A stretch of DNA of 24,201 nucleotides from Macrocybe gigantea (lineage: Eukaryota; Basidiomycota; Agaricomycetes; Agaricales; Callistosporiaceae): NCBI GenBank assembly GCA_011319805.1, contig SJRY01000307.1, positions 1 through 24,201 on the forward strand, written 5' to 3'. The notes under the pieces are model-generated. The model made no database searches and was not told the origin of the DNA. It saw only the letters and a program-made list of their open reading frames with translations. The first letter of the stretch is position 1. The number at the start of each line of letters is the position of its first letter. Below are positions 1-8,938 of the stretch, one piece after another. The translations under genes and the position numbers were made by a program.

Positions 1-398
1 ACCAGCTCTAATACATTAGATTAAAGCATAGTCACAGCGGATTCTCAAGTGGTTAATGCAACAGGTTTAGCTATCAGCAAGTAATCCACAGCCTTCAACA
101 ATGCAAACACCAAAACAAAGTGTTTGACTAACAAGGCTACAAAGCATTTGAAAATGCCTCGCAAAACCGCCTAGGCATTCATCTTTTCCAAGCTAGTACA
201 GCCTGTGAGACAGGTTACGAGTCCTTTCTTTAGAAAGGCTCGTTCTAATCATCTGCAATATGCGGGGAGGAACTCCAGCTTGTTTGTACACAGTTACGTT
301 GCATTGTTTCGAGCGTGGGATATAAACAGACCCTGCGTCATTGTTCGCTCTTTCGGGCCTTGTTTGTTTTGGTTTATGTAGCTATGATTATGAAAAAG

Positions 399-416
399 CG
401 CCGGCGTCGGCCGGCG
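399..416. repeat. GC-rich perfect hairpin
   Basis: CGCCGGC at 399-405 and GCCGGCG at 410-416 are exact reverse complements around a 4-nt loop. The last base overlaps the first copy of the 12-bp direct repeat. Compact GC hairpins next to short repeats are common near ends of mobile elements, but no element can be delimited here. Confidence 0.6.
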
Positions 417-427
417 ATACCTTGCAT
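416..427 (+). repeat. 12-bp direct repeat, copy 1
   Basis: GATACCTTGCAT occurs here and again, identical, at 835-846, bracketing a 407-bp segment. It could be a target-site duplication, part of a terminal repeat, or coincidence. Confidence 0.55.
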
Positions 428-489
428 GCTGTCCAGCCAAACCAAGCGCGCAAGGACAAACACTGGAACAGGCCATCATCGACATTGCT

Positions 490-509
490 CCACCACCGGT
501 AGGTGGTGG
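490..509. repeat. Perfect 8-bp hairpin
   Basis: CCACCACC at 490-497 and GGTGGTGG at 502-509 are exact reverse complements with the 4-nt loop GGTA. The hairpin lies just before a possible splice acceptor (GGTAG at 498-502). Confidence 0.6.
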
Positions 510-527
510 CCTTACCTTGTTCAACCT

Positions 528-706
528 GTATGTCCACCATCGTCGTGACGCGTGGACGCGGTCCAGATACCATACGGTTGCTGCGACCGTTTGATGAGAC
601 GAATCTGCAGGCAGCGCACGAGTTGAATTTACTGGCAGAGGACAAACGGTTAAAGGCACTCGACAAAAACACCAGAGAACGACTGGCCAACAATAGCCTA
701 TTCTAA
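528..706 (+). CDS. Possible C-terminal exon of an unknown gene
   Basis: An open frame from ATG 528 to the TAA at 704-706 encodes about 58 residues. It is rich in charged residues and predicted to be largely helical, with motifs such as LRPFDETNLQAAHELN and ending RERLANNSLF. A stop lies in frame at 500-502, directly followed by a plausible acceptor context (GGTAG), so the segment could be a last exon whose upstream exons were lost or lie in another frame. A competing frame across 440-590 is also open, so the call is weak. No family is recognised. The Helitron begins a short distance downstream, so the gene could have been truncated or separated by insertion; that is inference. Confidence 0.25.
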
Positions 707-834
707 ATATTTATTTTGTATCACGGACGTGGTGTTGGAAGTGAGAAAGGCAGTGGAAAGGCAGGAAGGGAGGAACTGGTCGCTGATTGGCTGCTGTTTG
801 TTTGTTCTGGCAGATTGTTTGTCATGTACAGGTA

Positions 835-860
835 GATACCTTGCATAAGCATGCAAGGTA
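835..860. repeat. 12-bp direct repeat, copy 2, forming a perfect 10-bp hairpin
   Basis: The second copy of GATACCTTGCAT (835-846) forms a hairpin: TACCTTGCAT 837-846, loop AAGC 847-850, ATGCAAGGTA 851-860. It is followed by ATCTAATCC at 861-869. A hairpin followed closely by CTAA and then T fits the 3' end rule of Helitrons (hairpin, CTRR, T). Equally, A followed by TC at 861-863 fits a Helitron 5' end. Neither can be proved from one copy. Confidence 0.55.
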
Positions 861-861
861 A

Positions 862-2060
862 TCTAATCCTTTTTTGCCTTGTGCCCTACCCCTTCCGTGA
901 ACTTGTACGATATTCCGCGTTGCTATTCACCGACGTATTCCGTGTTTACTGTCCACGCTTGTACGTCTTTATTTCTGGCGAGGCTATTGTTATCGTCCAT
1001 ACTGATTGTTGCTTTTTCAGATGCTCTTCCGCGCCTTACTCTATGTGTAATTTTTTTTTTTTTATCAAATTTACTAACTCGCGTATCCCTCCTTCTTGTT
1101 AGTGTTTCCTACGGAGTAGCTATTTTGAACTCCTTCCTAGCTCCAGTCGGTCTGTCTCTCTCGGACTTCGAGCCCATTGCGCTGTACGTCTTCATTTACT
1201 TACTCTCTTTGAAAACATCGCCTATCTTTGTCTTGCCCAGTGCCTCTCGTACCAAAACTTTACTCCGAGTGGTCTCTATATGCGTTTTTTTGCTCTGTCT
1301 ACCTGCCAAGCTTGCTATCAGGACCGATTTTCTCATGTCCTTGTGTGTGCCTTTGTTTTTCCTATTGATTCACTCGTTGTTGACTACCTGCTTCGTTGCA
1401 AGTGACTTTTCTTCGCACATCCGCGCATCTGCATCTATGGCTTATGCCGATGCCTATCAATCTGTGTGCCTGCCAGGCACATGTATCCGTACTTGTATCC
1501 AACTCTTAATATTGTCCTTGGTCTTGAGTGCCGTCTCTGCTTTTGCTATACTCGTTTATACCCGTTTTCTTTATTCACCGTTGAACCATGTTCAGCCAGT
1601 GTCCGCTTTGCTATGTCCTGTCGTCGGTGGAGGACATCCTTTCAAATCTGTCTCTTATCGTACATTAAAACCGTACATACGCCATCAACTGTCTGGTTCC
1701 AATGTCGTATCCGAAACCCCGTTCAAGTTTGTCGATCAAGTCAAAGATGATGACGCAGACACTCTTTTCCCCCTTGATGCTGGTTATGTACATTCCAAGA
1801 TGCCTTTATCCTTTCTTCTGTCTGTGATACCTGTCAAGCGGTACACCCCTGTTGCCCGTGCACACGGCGTCACCATTAGCAGTCGCGCCAAATTCGAAAG
1901 AGCAATCACCATTGCTCAATCCCATAGCTGCATTCACTGCTCTCTCACGTCTGTATTTCTTGTTTCAGAATGCACTTCTTCTCCAGCACTCACGCCGTCT
2001 CATCCTGCTACTAGTGACCCCTCGAAATGCTCGCGTTCTTCTCCTTTTACATCTTCAGAA
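862..2060 (+). other. Pyrimidine-rich Helitron leader with N-terminal remnants
   Basis: About 1.2 kb very rich in T and C on the plus strand. A 447-codon open frame (879-2222) crosses it, but most of its product is hydrophobic and low in complexity, as expected from T-rich sequence. One part, about 1840-1950, reads ARAHGVTISSRAKFERA followed by HSCIHC, which resembles the His/Cys-containing N-terminal segment recalled from fungal Helitron proteins. That part is in a different frame from the Rep frame starting at 2027. Either an intron (an acceptor-like TTTTACATCTTCAG ends at about 2060) or a frameshift would be needed to join them. The true translation start of the transposase is therefore unresolved. 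Confidence 0.4.
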
Positions 2061-5000
2061 AAAATGACGTTGCCAACTCTGTTGAACAAGTACGTGCATC
2101 ATCATCTGCGGCTTACGACAGTGGTCAACTTGATCCTGCTGATCGTGAAAGCATCCTCGCTGATTGTATTATATCTGAAACTCTCAGACACATTCAAAGT
2201 TATGACTCGTGCACTACGTTGATTGATCCGTCTTTTAATTCGTTAGCCGCTCAATCCGAACTCACCGCTTGTGTCAGACGTCTCGCCTCTCTCTCTACCA
2301 TCGAGCTTGAGAACTCCCTCGCCCTTTCGAATTCCCAACATGAGCATACACAAGATTTGTCCTCAGATGTTGAAGACGCGTCCATCATCGACCTATCCTT
2401 GACCTGTGTACAAGAGTGCGGGATTTCAATGGATAGGCAGTCTTTAACCCAGTCCTGGCGACGAATTTATCATCACAGGAAATACAAGATTAAGAAAGAA
2501 TCACATCTTTTTCCACCGCCTCCTATGTCTGATGAACACGTCGCAGATGTTATTCGCAAGTTTTGTTCCAAATTGGATCCCAGTGTATTCGAGGAAGAAG
2601 GTTGCGCCGTTTGCGGACTCCTCACTCCCTGTAAGGATTTGTCTCCGTTGAAAACCGTTAAGGGCTTGTTGACTGTACTCGAGGTACCTGGCATTACCAG
2701 ACTGGAGCGCAAACATCCTAGTGAATCTGAACGTGAACTCAACGGTCCCGTCATCGACCGTAAGTGCAGTAAGGTCTGTTCTAAATGCCGTGCTTATTTG
2801 TATAAGGGTGAGATTCCTCCCCACAGTTTGGCCACCGGCTTGTGGTTGGGTGATGTGCCAGAAGAGCTCTCTTCTTTGAATTATGTAGAGAGGTTGTTGG
2901 TTGCTCGTGTTCGACATAATGCATGTTTCGTTCGTGTGTCTTCTGGTTTGCAAAAACTCGTGGCTCATGTAGTTGCTTTCGAATCGCCTACTTGTGAGAT
3001 ACACGCTGCTCTGCCGCCTCCCCTAGAGAATATGCAAGACGTTCTGGCTGTCATGTATACAGGCCCTTCTAAGCCCACTGCTTCGGAATATCAGCGCACT
3101 CCGTTATTGGTACGCCGTTTCTACGTCGGTCGAGCACTTGAATGGCTTAAGCTTAATCATTCTGATTACAAGGACCTGAAAATATCTTACGAAAATCTAA
3201 GCCGCTATCCTGAGGATCGTCCTCCCGTTGTTGTTACTTATAAAGAGATGCTAACTAACAAGAATCCTGTTGCATCAAGTGTTCATGACATGAGTGCTGA
3301 AGAAGGCGTTGATGATGGCGAATGCCCTTTCATCGTACATGGTCTTACCGCTGACAGCATGGATGCGTTGAGTACAGAAGAACTTAAAGGCATCGCGTTG
3401 CAACATTTCAATAGCAATCAAAGGGTCTTGGCCATTACACCCGGTTCTGTCCCCCAGCCTTCTTTTGGAAACACCGCACTGTATCCTCAGATGTTTCCCT
3501 GGCTATTTCCTTATGGGTACGGTGGAATTGGTTGCACGTCAATGTCAGTCCCTGCCCATGTGCGACATCTACTTATGTATCACGACAAGCGTTTTCAATT
3601 GGATGCATCATTCCCTATGGTCGCGTTCAGCCATTCTCAAGTTAAAAAGGCCACCACTGGTGGGTTTCTCCTCGTCGATAAGCCCCGCTTCGCTGACATA
3701 TCTTCACGGCTCCTGTCCCTTGATAAACGTGTTCTTCACGATTTGGCCTCGTGCATGGCAAAAGGTGAATATGTTTCCCCCGTAACAGATGCAGAGAAAC
3801 AGGCCTTTCATGTTATTCAGGACCTAGATCAGGTGGCGTCGCATGTTCCTGGCTCTACTACCATCAAAAAATGGCAACGCAATGAACTCTGGTCTCTAAT
3901 CTCTTACAAAAGTTCCCCAAACTGGTTTGTTACTCTTTCTCCCGCTGACAATTATCACCCATTGTGCCTGTACTTTGCCGACACTGACATTTCCTTCTCG
4001 CCAGACCTGCGAGCTGCTGATGAACGGTTTCGTCTGATTTCACGTAATCCCGTGGCGTGTGCCCGTTTTTTTGACTTTATGGTATGCTCGACTCTCAAGT
4101 ATGTGTTCGGTATTGATGCTGATTTAATGGGACTATATGGCACACCGTCCGCAATATACGGCATCGTCGAACAACAGGGTCGACTTACCCTACATCTCCA
4201 CTTGCTCCTCTGGATATGCCATTCTCTGTCATTTCAAGAGATTCGTGATAGAATCATGGACCCCAATGGTGAATTCTCCAAGCGTATCATTGCATATTTG
4301 GAAAGTTGTTGTCGTGGCGAATTTTTAACGGGGACACAGCAGGAGGTTTTGGAGCGCATGTCCGCTGAATCTCAGATGCCTTCCTATCGTGACCCCTCGC
4401 AATCTCTGCCTGAGAAACCGCCAATGCCTTGCTCGCACACAGATCCTTCATCGTGCGCCTGTCCGGATGCTGTTCCCTATACGTCCTGGTGGTCACGTTT
4501 TCGTTCAACAGTCGATGCGATTGTTGCGGCCACCGCTATTCATACGTGCTCCACTAACCTCACTCGTGAAGGAGTTCAAAACAAGGCGAAGTCGTGGGTC
4601 GGTTGTCTTAACAATAAATGGGGCCGTTGCCGAGCGCGTTTTCCTCGACCAATCGTTCCGGTTTCTGTTGTCGATAAACTGACTGGTTATATCACTTTAC
4701 AAAAGAACGAGGCGTGGATCAACACGTTTACACCTGCCTTAACTTATCTTGTTCGATGCAACACAGACGTAACCAGTTTGCAATCTGGAACGGGTATGAA
4801 AGGTGTTGTCGCCTATGTTACCAACTATATCTCGAAATTTCCTCTTAAAACGTATACCATTTTCGACACTATACGCAGTACGCTGATAAAAAATGCAGAA
4901 TCTATTGATCCTGTAGATGCATCCTCACCTGAAATGCGAGATCGAGCAAGAAAGTTAGTAACTCAGATCGTAAACACTCTGACTGTGAAAATGGAGATTG

Positions 5001-5503
5001 GGTCTCCGATGGCGTCTTTATATCTGCTAGGCAATCCGGACCATTATACGGATCATCAGTTTAAAGTTTGCTTTTGGCAGTCATTCGTATCCGACGTAAA
5101 ATTGTCATGGGATTCACAAGTTAGCGACAAGAACACTCGCCATAAATTAGTGATTGTTAGAAAGAAAAATCGCGTAGTGGGCCTGTCACCTGTGGTTGAC
5201 TATGTTCAACGTCCGCCTATCCTCGAAAACATGAGCAGTTATGATTGGATCAGGCGATGTAAAAGACAAACCTTACCCAAGCGGTTTAAATTGCGCAACT
5301 CATCGGCTGATGAGGACCTTAACACTGCGGCCTCGACGAAAAAGCTACTGCATGTTTCCGGTATATTACCTTTTCATCCTTCACATCCTCTGTATTCATC
5401 TCATGGGTTCATTGCATTGCTGAAAATGATAAGGTTGTCCCTAATTTCGTCGGCGCCCCCCTTCCACGCAGGGATACGGGCGATCGAGAATATTACTGTA
5501 TGA
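2027..5503 (+). CDS. Helitron Rep (HUH endonuclease) with DUF6570-like N-terminal region
   Basis: The protein nicks and joins single-stranded DNA during rolling-circle transposition. The 1158-codon frame opens with about 170 poorly conserved residues. A Cys-rich stretch follows (CAVCGLLTPC near residue 194, CSKVCSKC near 247) and then GLWLGDVPEELSSLNYVERL, typical of the DUF6570 region of fungal Helitrons. The Helitron-like N/Rep domain carries the HUH motif as H723-L-H725 (nt 4193-4201, in LTLHLHLLLW) and the paired catalytic tyrosines Y930 and Y934 (nt 4814-4828, AYVTNYISK). All these residues are intact. The last 33 codons (from about 5405) look out of frame: the usual continuation towards the helicase is read in the +2 frame. 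The start at 2027 is only the first ATG; the true N terminus may lie upstream. Confidence 0.9.
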   Translation: MLAFFSFYIFRKNDVANSVEQVRASSSAAYDSGQLDPADRESILADCIISETLRHIQSYDSCTTLIDPSFNSLAAQSELTACVRRLASLSTIELENSLALSNSQHEHTQDLSSDVEDASIIDLSLTCVQECGISMDRQSLTQSWRRIYHHRKYKIKKESHLFPPPPMSDEHVADVIRKFCSKLDPSVFEEEGCAVCGLLTPCKDLSPLKTVKGLLTVLEVPGITRLERKHPSESERELNGPVIDRKCSKVCSKCRAYLYKGEIPPHSLATGLWLGDVPEELSSLNYVERLLVARVRHNACFVRVSSGLQKLVAHVVAFESPTCEIHAALPPPLENMQDVLAVMYTGPSKPTASEYQRTPLLVRRFYVGRALEWLKLNHSDYKDLKISYENLSRYPEDRPPVVVTYKEMLTNKNPVASSVHDMSAEEGVDDGECPFIVHGLTADSMDALSTEELKGIALQHFNSNQRVLAITPGSVPQPSFGNTALYPQMFPWLFPYGYGGIGCTSMSVPAHVRHLLMYHDKRFQLDASFPMVAFSHSQVKKATTGGFLLVDKPRFADISSRLLSLDKRVLHDLASCMAKGEYVSPVTDAEKQAFHVIQDLDQVASHVPGSTTIKKWQRNELWSLISYKSSPNWFVTLSPADNYHPLCLYFADTDISFSPDLRAADERFRLISRNPVACARFFDFMVCSTLKYVFGIDADLMGLYGTPSAIYGIVEQQGRLTLHLHLLLWICHSLSFQEIRDRIMDPNGEFSKRIIAYLESCCRGEFLTGTQQEVLERMSAESQMPSYRDPSQSLPEKPPMPCSHTDPSSCACPDAVPYTSWWSRFRSTVDAIVAATAIHTCSTNLTREGVQNKAKSWVGCLNNKWGRCRARFPRPIVPVSVVDKLTGYITLQKNEAWINTFTPALTYLVRCNTDVTSLQSGTGMKGVVAYVTNYISKFPLKTYTIFDTIRSTLIKNAESIDPVDASSPEMRDRARKLVTQIVNTLTVKMEIGSPMASLYLLGNPDHYTDHQFKVCFWQSFVSDVKLSWDSQVSDKNTRHKLVIVRKKNRVVGLSPVVDYVQRPPILENMSSYDWIRRCKRQTLPKRFKLRNSSADEDLNTAASTKKLLHVSGILPFHPSHPLYSSHGFIALLKMIRLSLISSAPPFHAGIRAIENITV

Positions 5504-7812
5504 CGATGCTAACTTTGTTCAAACCATGGAGGGACGGTCTGCAGCTCAAATCCAAAACACAATCGTGGGATGAGGCTTTTCATAGTCATGACTTTAGTGC
5601 TCGCGAACTACAGTTTATGGACAATTTCCAGTTGCGGTATGAGTGTTTAGATGCAAGAGACGATTATAGATCCCAACTAAAAAAAGGCCATGTTGACAGC
5701 GGTGTGCCTTCTGCTCTTGCAGATGAAGACACGTTGAACTTGCTTCAGTCACAAGAAGGCGATCCGACCTTTAACTTTCCTGATTATGTTGATGAGTCTG
5801 AGGATAAATTGTCAACTAAAGCACGCAAGCGAATAGAGAGCGTCAATGAGATGCGGAACATCCTGAACAATTTGGGTTGGCTTGAAGAGCGCCCTGATCT
5901 TACTTTGACATCCCACTTGCATAGTGTGGAAGATATTGTGAGTGACAACTCATCCTCTGAATGGAAAAGTATCGTTAACACTGCACGTCTACAAATACTG
6001 GACGCTCGCAGGCGAGATGCCCTTCTTTCTATCTCTTCTGCGAGTATGACTGCGACAGCATCGTCCGGGTTGGAACCTCACGTCGAGGTGGTCACCAAAG
6101 CCCATTTGCAGAAAAGTTTGCATAGCCCCGTTCACCTTCAGCTGATTGAACGCATTGCCGCTGAATTTTCTTTAAATTCCGAACAGGATCGTGCGTTTAG
6201 AGTTATCGCCAACCATGCAAGCTCGCCTTATTCGGATCAACTTCGTATGTACCTCGGAGGTATGGGCGGCACTGGTAAAACTCGAGTATTGACTGCCGTA
6301 GTCAAATTTTTCGAGCTTCGTCATGAATCACACCGCATCGTTATAGTTGCGCCTACCGGAACTGCAGCTGCGCTGCTTGGCGGTTCGACTTATCATTACA
6401 TGTTCGGCATTGACGACTTTAACGGCCAGAATCCTTCAGCCAAGGTGGTTTCTCGAATTAAAAGCAGACTTGCTGGTATCGATTATGTGTTCATGGATGA
6501 GGTTTCCATGCTTTCTTGCCGTGATATGTACACAATTGGCGCACGCTTGTCTCTGGTAAGGAATAACGCTTCAGAACCTTTTGGTGGTATGAACATGGTA
6601 TTTGCAGGCGATTTCGCTCAGCTGCCTCCTGCAATAGGCGGTGAAGGCAGGTCTCTATACACACAAAGCACGATTAAAAACCCTGTCAAACTGGATGCTT
6701 TGTTAAATGCCCTTGGAAAAGCATTGTGGCTTCAGATTACAATGGTCGTTATTCTTCGTGTAAATATGCGACAGTCTGGCGCCACCCAATATGACATCAA
6801 GCTGCGGGATGCTCTCAATAACATGAGATATAAATCCTGTACTCCCGCAGACATTGCGTTTTTGAGGACTTTGGTCTCCAGCCCGAATCCCAATAGACAA
6901 TCAATAACCGCCGCAGAGTTTCGATCATCTTCTATTATAACGGCGCATAATATCCATAAGGATGAAATAAATCGTCTGGGCTGCCTGCGTTTCGCTGCGG
7001 AAACCGGCCAAAAACTTGAGGTATTTTTCAGTGATGACGCTATCTCTGTGCCTGACGATTCCCCTCTTGCAGTCGTAAATAAAAAGCGACCTAATAATAA
7101 GAGAATGGCTTTGACTGATGACGTCCAGCGTTTTCTTTGGACCCAATATCCTTCTTCGAACAAATTGCAATGCCCTGCTTGTTTGACACTATGCATAGGC
7201 ATGCCCGTTCTAATTAGATCGAACATAGCGACGGAATTGTGTATCACGAAAGGTCAAGAAGGCACCGTGTATGGTTGGAATGATTCCACCGGTATAAAAG
7301 GACAGAGGACGTTGGAAACTCTTTTCATTAAACTGACGGCTCCGCCGAAAACAGTTCAGCTACCAAATCTACCGTCGAATGTTGTTCCGATCGTACCGGT
7401 GACGTTGGCTATCAAAGAGGAATTGCCCGATGGAAGTGTACTTTCGTTATCCCGAAAACAAGTTCCCATTTTACCTAATTTTGCTATGACCGATTATTCT
7501 TCCCAAGGAAAAACCCGCATCCACAACGTCGTCGATTTAAATAACAGCCGCTCACACCAAGCTATGTATGTTGCTTTGTCGCGTAGCTCTTCAGCCAAAG
7601 GTACGCTGATTTTGCAAGGTTTTGATCCGTCTAAAGTAACCGGTGGTGCTACAGGTGCTCTGCGTCAAGAGTTCCGTGATCTTGAACTTCTCGACGAGAT
7701 TACACGCCTTCATTACGAGAGTAAGCTCTCTCCAGATGTTTATGGAGATAATCGATATACGCTCATCGAACGCTTCAGAAATATCCAAGGCGCTTCTTAT
7801 GTGCCTTCCTGA
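5500..7812 (+). CDS. Helitron PIF1-like DNA helicase segment
   Basis: This segment unwinds DNA for Helitron strand transfer and is normally fused to Rep. The 770-codon frame holds Walker A GGMGGTGKT (residues 253-261, Lys260), Walker B with D333-E334 (YVFMDEVSML), the AGDFAQLPP motif (about 369-377, with Gln374), SSQGKT (about 667-672) and YVALSR (about 690-695), all typical of PIF1/RecD-type SF1 helicases. The frame stays open well upstream of ATG 5500, from about 5395, and there encodes NDKVVPNFVGAPLPRRD and REYYCMTMLTLFKPW, which belong to the Rep-helicase linker. The ATG and the 4-nt overlap with the Rep frame are therefore probably accidents of a 1-nt indel. The TGA at 7810-7812 also seems premature, because the same frame continues with LHHSLKWGKNNPYEMPD. 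Confidence 0.9.
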   Translation: MTMLTLFKPWRDGLQLKSKTQSWDEAFHSHDFSARELQFMDNFQLRYECLDARDDYRSQLKKGHVDSGVPSALADEDTLNLLQSQEGDPTFNFPDYVDESEDKLSTKARKRIESVNEMRNILNNLGWLEERPDLTLTSHLHSVEDIVSDNSSSEWKSIVNTARLQILDARRRDALLSISSASMTATASSGLEPHVEVVTKAHLQKSLHSPVHLQLIERIAAEFSLNSEQDRAFRVIANHASSPYSDQLRMYLGGMGGTGKTRVLTAVVKFFELRHESHRIVIVAPTGTAAALLGGSTYHYMFGIDDFNGQNPSAKVVSRIKSRLAGIDYVFMDEVSMLSCRDMYTIGARLSLVRNNASEPFGGMNMVFAGDFAQLPPAIGGEGRSLYTQSTIKNPVKLDALLNALGKALWLQITMVVILRVNMRQSGATQYDIKLRDALNNMRYKSCTPADIAFLRTLVSSPNPNRQSITAAEFRSSSIITAHNIHKDEINRLGCLRFAAETGQKLEVFFSDDAISVPDDSPLAVVNKKRPNNKRMALTDDVQRFLWTQYPSSNKLQCPACLTLCIGMPVLIRSNIATELCITKGQEGTVYGWNDSTGIKGQRTLETLFIKLTAPPKTVQLPNLPSNVVPIVPVTLAIKEELPDGSVLSLSRKQVPILPNFAMTDYSSQGKTRIHNVVDLNNSRSHQAMYVALSRSSSAKGTLILQGFDPSKVTGGATGALRQEFRDLELLDEITRLHYESKLSPDVYGDNRYTLIERFRNIQGASYVPS

Positions 7813-8878
7813 CTACACCACTCCCTGAAATGGGGCAAGAATAATCCATACGAAATGCCCGATGTCAATAGCGACTGGAAATCTTTACAGGAATTCATGG
7901 ACAATCCTGTCCGATCTGGAAACAAAATCAGTAAATCTGAAGCAGCACCCAAAATCCATCAGCCTGTATCTGCGCATACGAAACGTAAAGCTCATACTCC
8001 GCCCGTGCAGGATGTTCAGCCTCTCAAGCGAACAAAAAAGGATGATTCGAGTAATGGTGTCGGCGTTGTCTTCTGGATCGATTGCACAGGTTCGTCCTGC
8101 TGGTCCCCATTGGTTGGCTAACAGTTGTGCCTACGATTCTGTTGTTTCCATTTTGCATGCCATTTGGTGCGCCGATCCTGTACACTGGTCATCCGCATTT
8201 TCTGACATTAATATGTCGTATCTCGGTATGGTAACTAGCGCCTTCAACCTTGAGGGCGTCAATTTTGCCAGAGACAAGCTGCGCTCTAAGCTATGCGACG
8301 ATTTCCCTGAACGTCATATTTTCGGTTCGTACGCCGCTATTGATCATGTCCTTGATCCGATTTTGCAGTGCGATGATGCTGAGCCTATAGCTTCCAGCCA
8401 GCTGACTTGCAACAACCAGCATCAGTTGGGGGCGGCGAATGAAATCACCTCATTGTGGATGTCTTTGCGTTTCAGGGACCATGAAGGCAGTCTACAGAGC
8501 TATTTGAACGCTCTCTCGTCCCAGCCTCCCGGTCCTAGAAACCGCTCTTGTAGCGCATGCGGCAATGCTGTTTATCGCATATTCCGCATCGACAAGGCTG
8601 CGCCTCTGTTGTGCTTTGATTGGGATCCCTCATTGAATATCAGCATCGATCGTGTGCTGTCTATTACCGCAGATTCATACACTGATTGTGTGTATCGTTT
8701 GGCAGGCATTATATATTACGGCGACAGTCACTTCGTATCTCGCGTTTTTCTTAAAGACGGTTCGGTCTGGATGTATGATGGTTTAATAGGCGAGACCATG
8801 ACGAATGAACCCGACATTCTGCAGTTGAACTATTGCAGCGGAAGATCGGCCACAGCTATATTCTATGTTAGAGATTAG
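7813..8878 (+). pseudogene. C-terminal Helitron segment with ubiquitin-protease-like domain (separated by stop and frameshift)
   Basis: After the TGA at 7810 the helicase frame continues open to 8121 through a Lys/Pro/Ser-rich linker. At about 8060-8085 the sensible reading moves to the frame that runs to the TAG at 8876-8878. That frame holds a domain resembling ubiquitin-specific proteases (peptidase C19). A Cys box reads HWLANSCAYDS (Cys codon 8126-8128) and a His box reads YRLAGIIYYGDSHF (His 8729-8731), followed by VWMYDG (Asp 8777-8779). These fit a Cys-His-Asp triad. Such tails are recalled on some fungal Helitron proteins. The ATG-like starts at 7855 and 7862 are not credible independent starts. 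The product was most likely the end of one Rep-helicase-protease polyprotein. Confidence 0.7.
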
Positions 8879-8879
8879 C

Positions 8880-8938
8880 ACCGCTGCATCACGATACTCA
8901 AATAGCGAACGTGGGTATGTCGCTTGTCCTACAGCGGT
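8880..8938. repeat. Nested inverted repeat after the Helitron stop codon
   Basis: ACCGCTG (8880-8886) pairs with CAGCGGT (8932-8938), and inside it AGCGA (8904-8908) pairs with TCGCT (8920-8924). It starts 2 nt after the TAG at 8876-8878. It may form an RNA or DNA stem near the element's 3' end, but no CTRR-T follows at the usual distance. Confidence 0.35.

Larger units (their letters stand above)
1..502. other. Left-edge region without a supported gene
   Basis: I see no convincing exon here. Short open frames exist on both strands but lack a start, good splice sites or recognisable motifs. A small hairpin (CCTTTC, loop TTTA, GAAAGG, with flanking GAG/CTC) lies at 219-241. The stretch could hold upstream exons of the possible gene ending at 706 or the flank of an inserted element; neither can be shown. 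Confidence 0.4.
862..8938 (+). mobile_element. Degraded autonomous Helitron (approximate extent)
   Basis: Rolling-circle transposon identified from its coding content: a DUF6570-like N-terminal region, a Helitron-like Rep with HUH and two-tyrosine motifs, a PIF1-type helicase and a C-terminal protease-like domain, all on the plus strand. The 5' limit is placed tentatively at TC 862-863 behind the hairpin ending at 860; the 3' limit is placed after the nested inverted repeat that follows the last stop codon. True Helitron ends (5' TC, 3' CTRR inside an A/T target) could not be confirmed because no second copy is present. The coding region is broken at about 5400, at 7810-7812 and at about 8070, and probably near 2000, so this copy should not encode a full transposase. 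Confidence 0.75.

Noticed and set aside
200..262. tRNA-like pattern (GTTCTAATC near a hairpin)
   Set aside because: The flanking bases do not pair as a T arm and no acceptor or anticodon arm can be drawn.
294..693. Minus-strand frames at the left edge
   Set aside because: No motif, poor composition, overlap with each other and with the plus-strand frame ending at 706.
879..2222. 447-codon plus-strand open frame as a membrane protein gene
   Set aside because: Its hydrophobicity follows from T/C-rich DNA, it overlaps the Rep start in another frame, and no transporter motif is present. Only about 1840-1950 looks meaningful, as Helitron N terminus.
5500..5503. ATGA overlap as translational coupling between Rep and helicase
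   Set aside because: Eukaryotic context, and the helicase frame is open and conserved-looking upstream of the ATG; a one-base indel explains it better.
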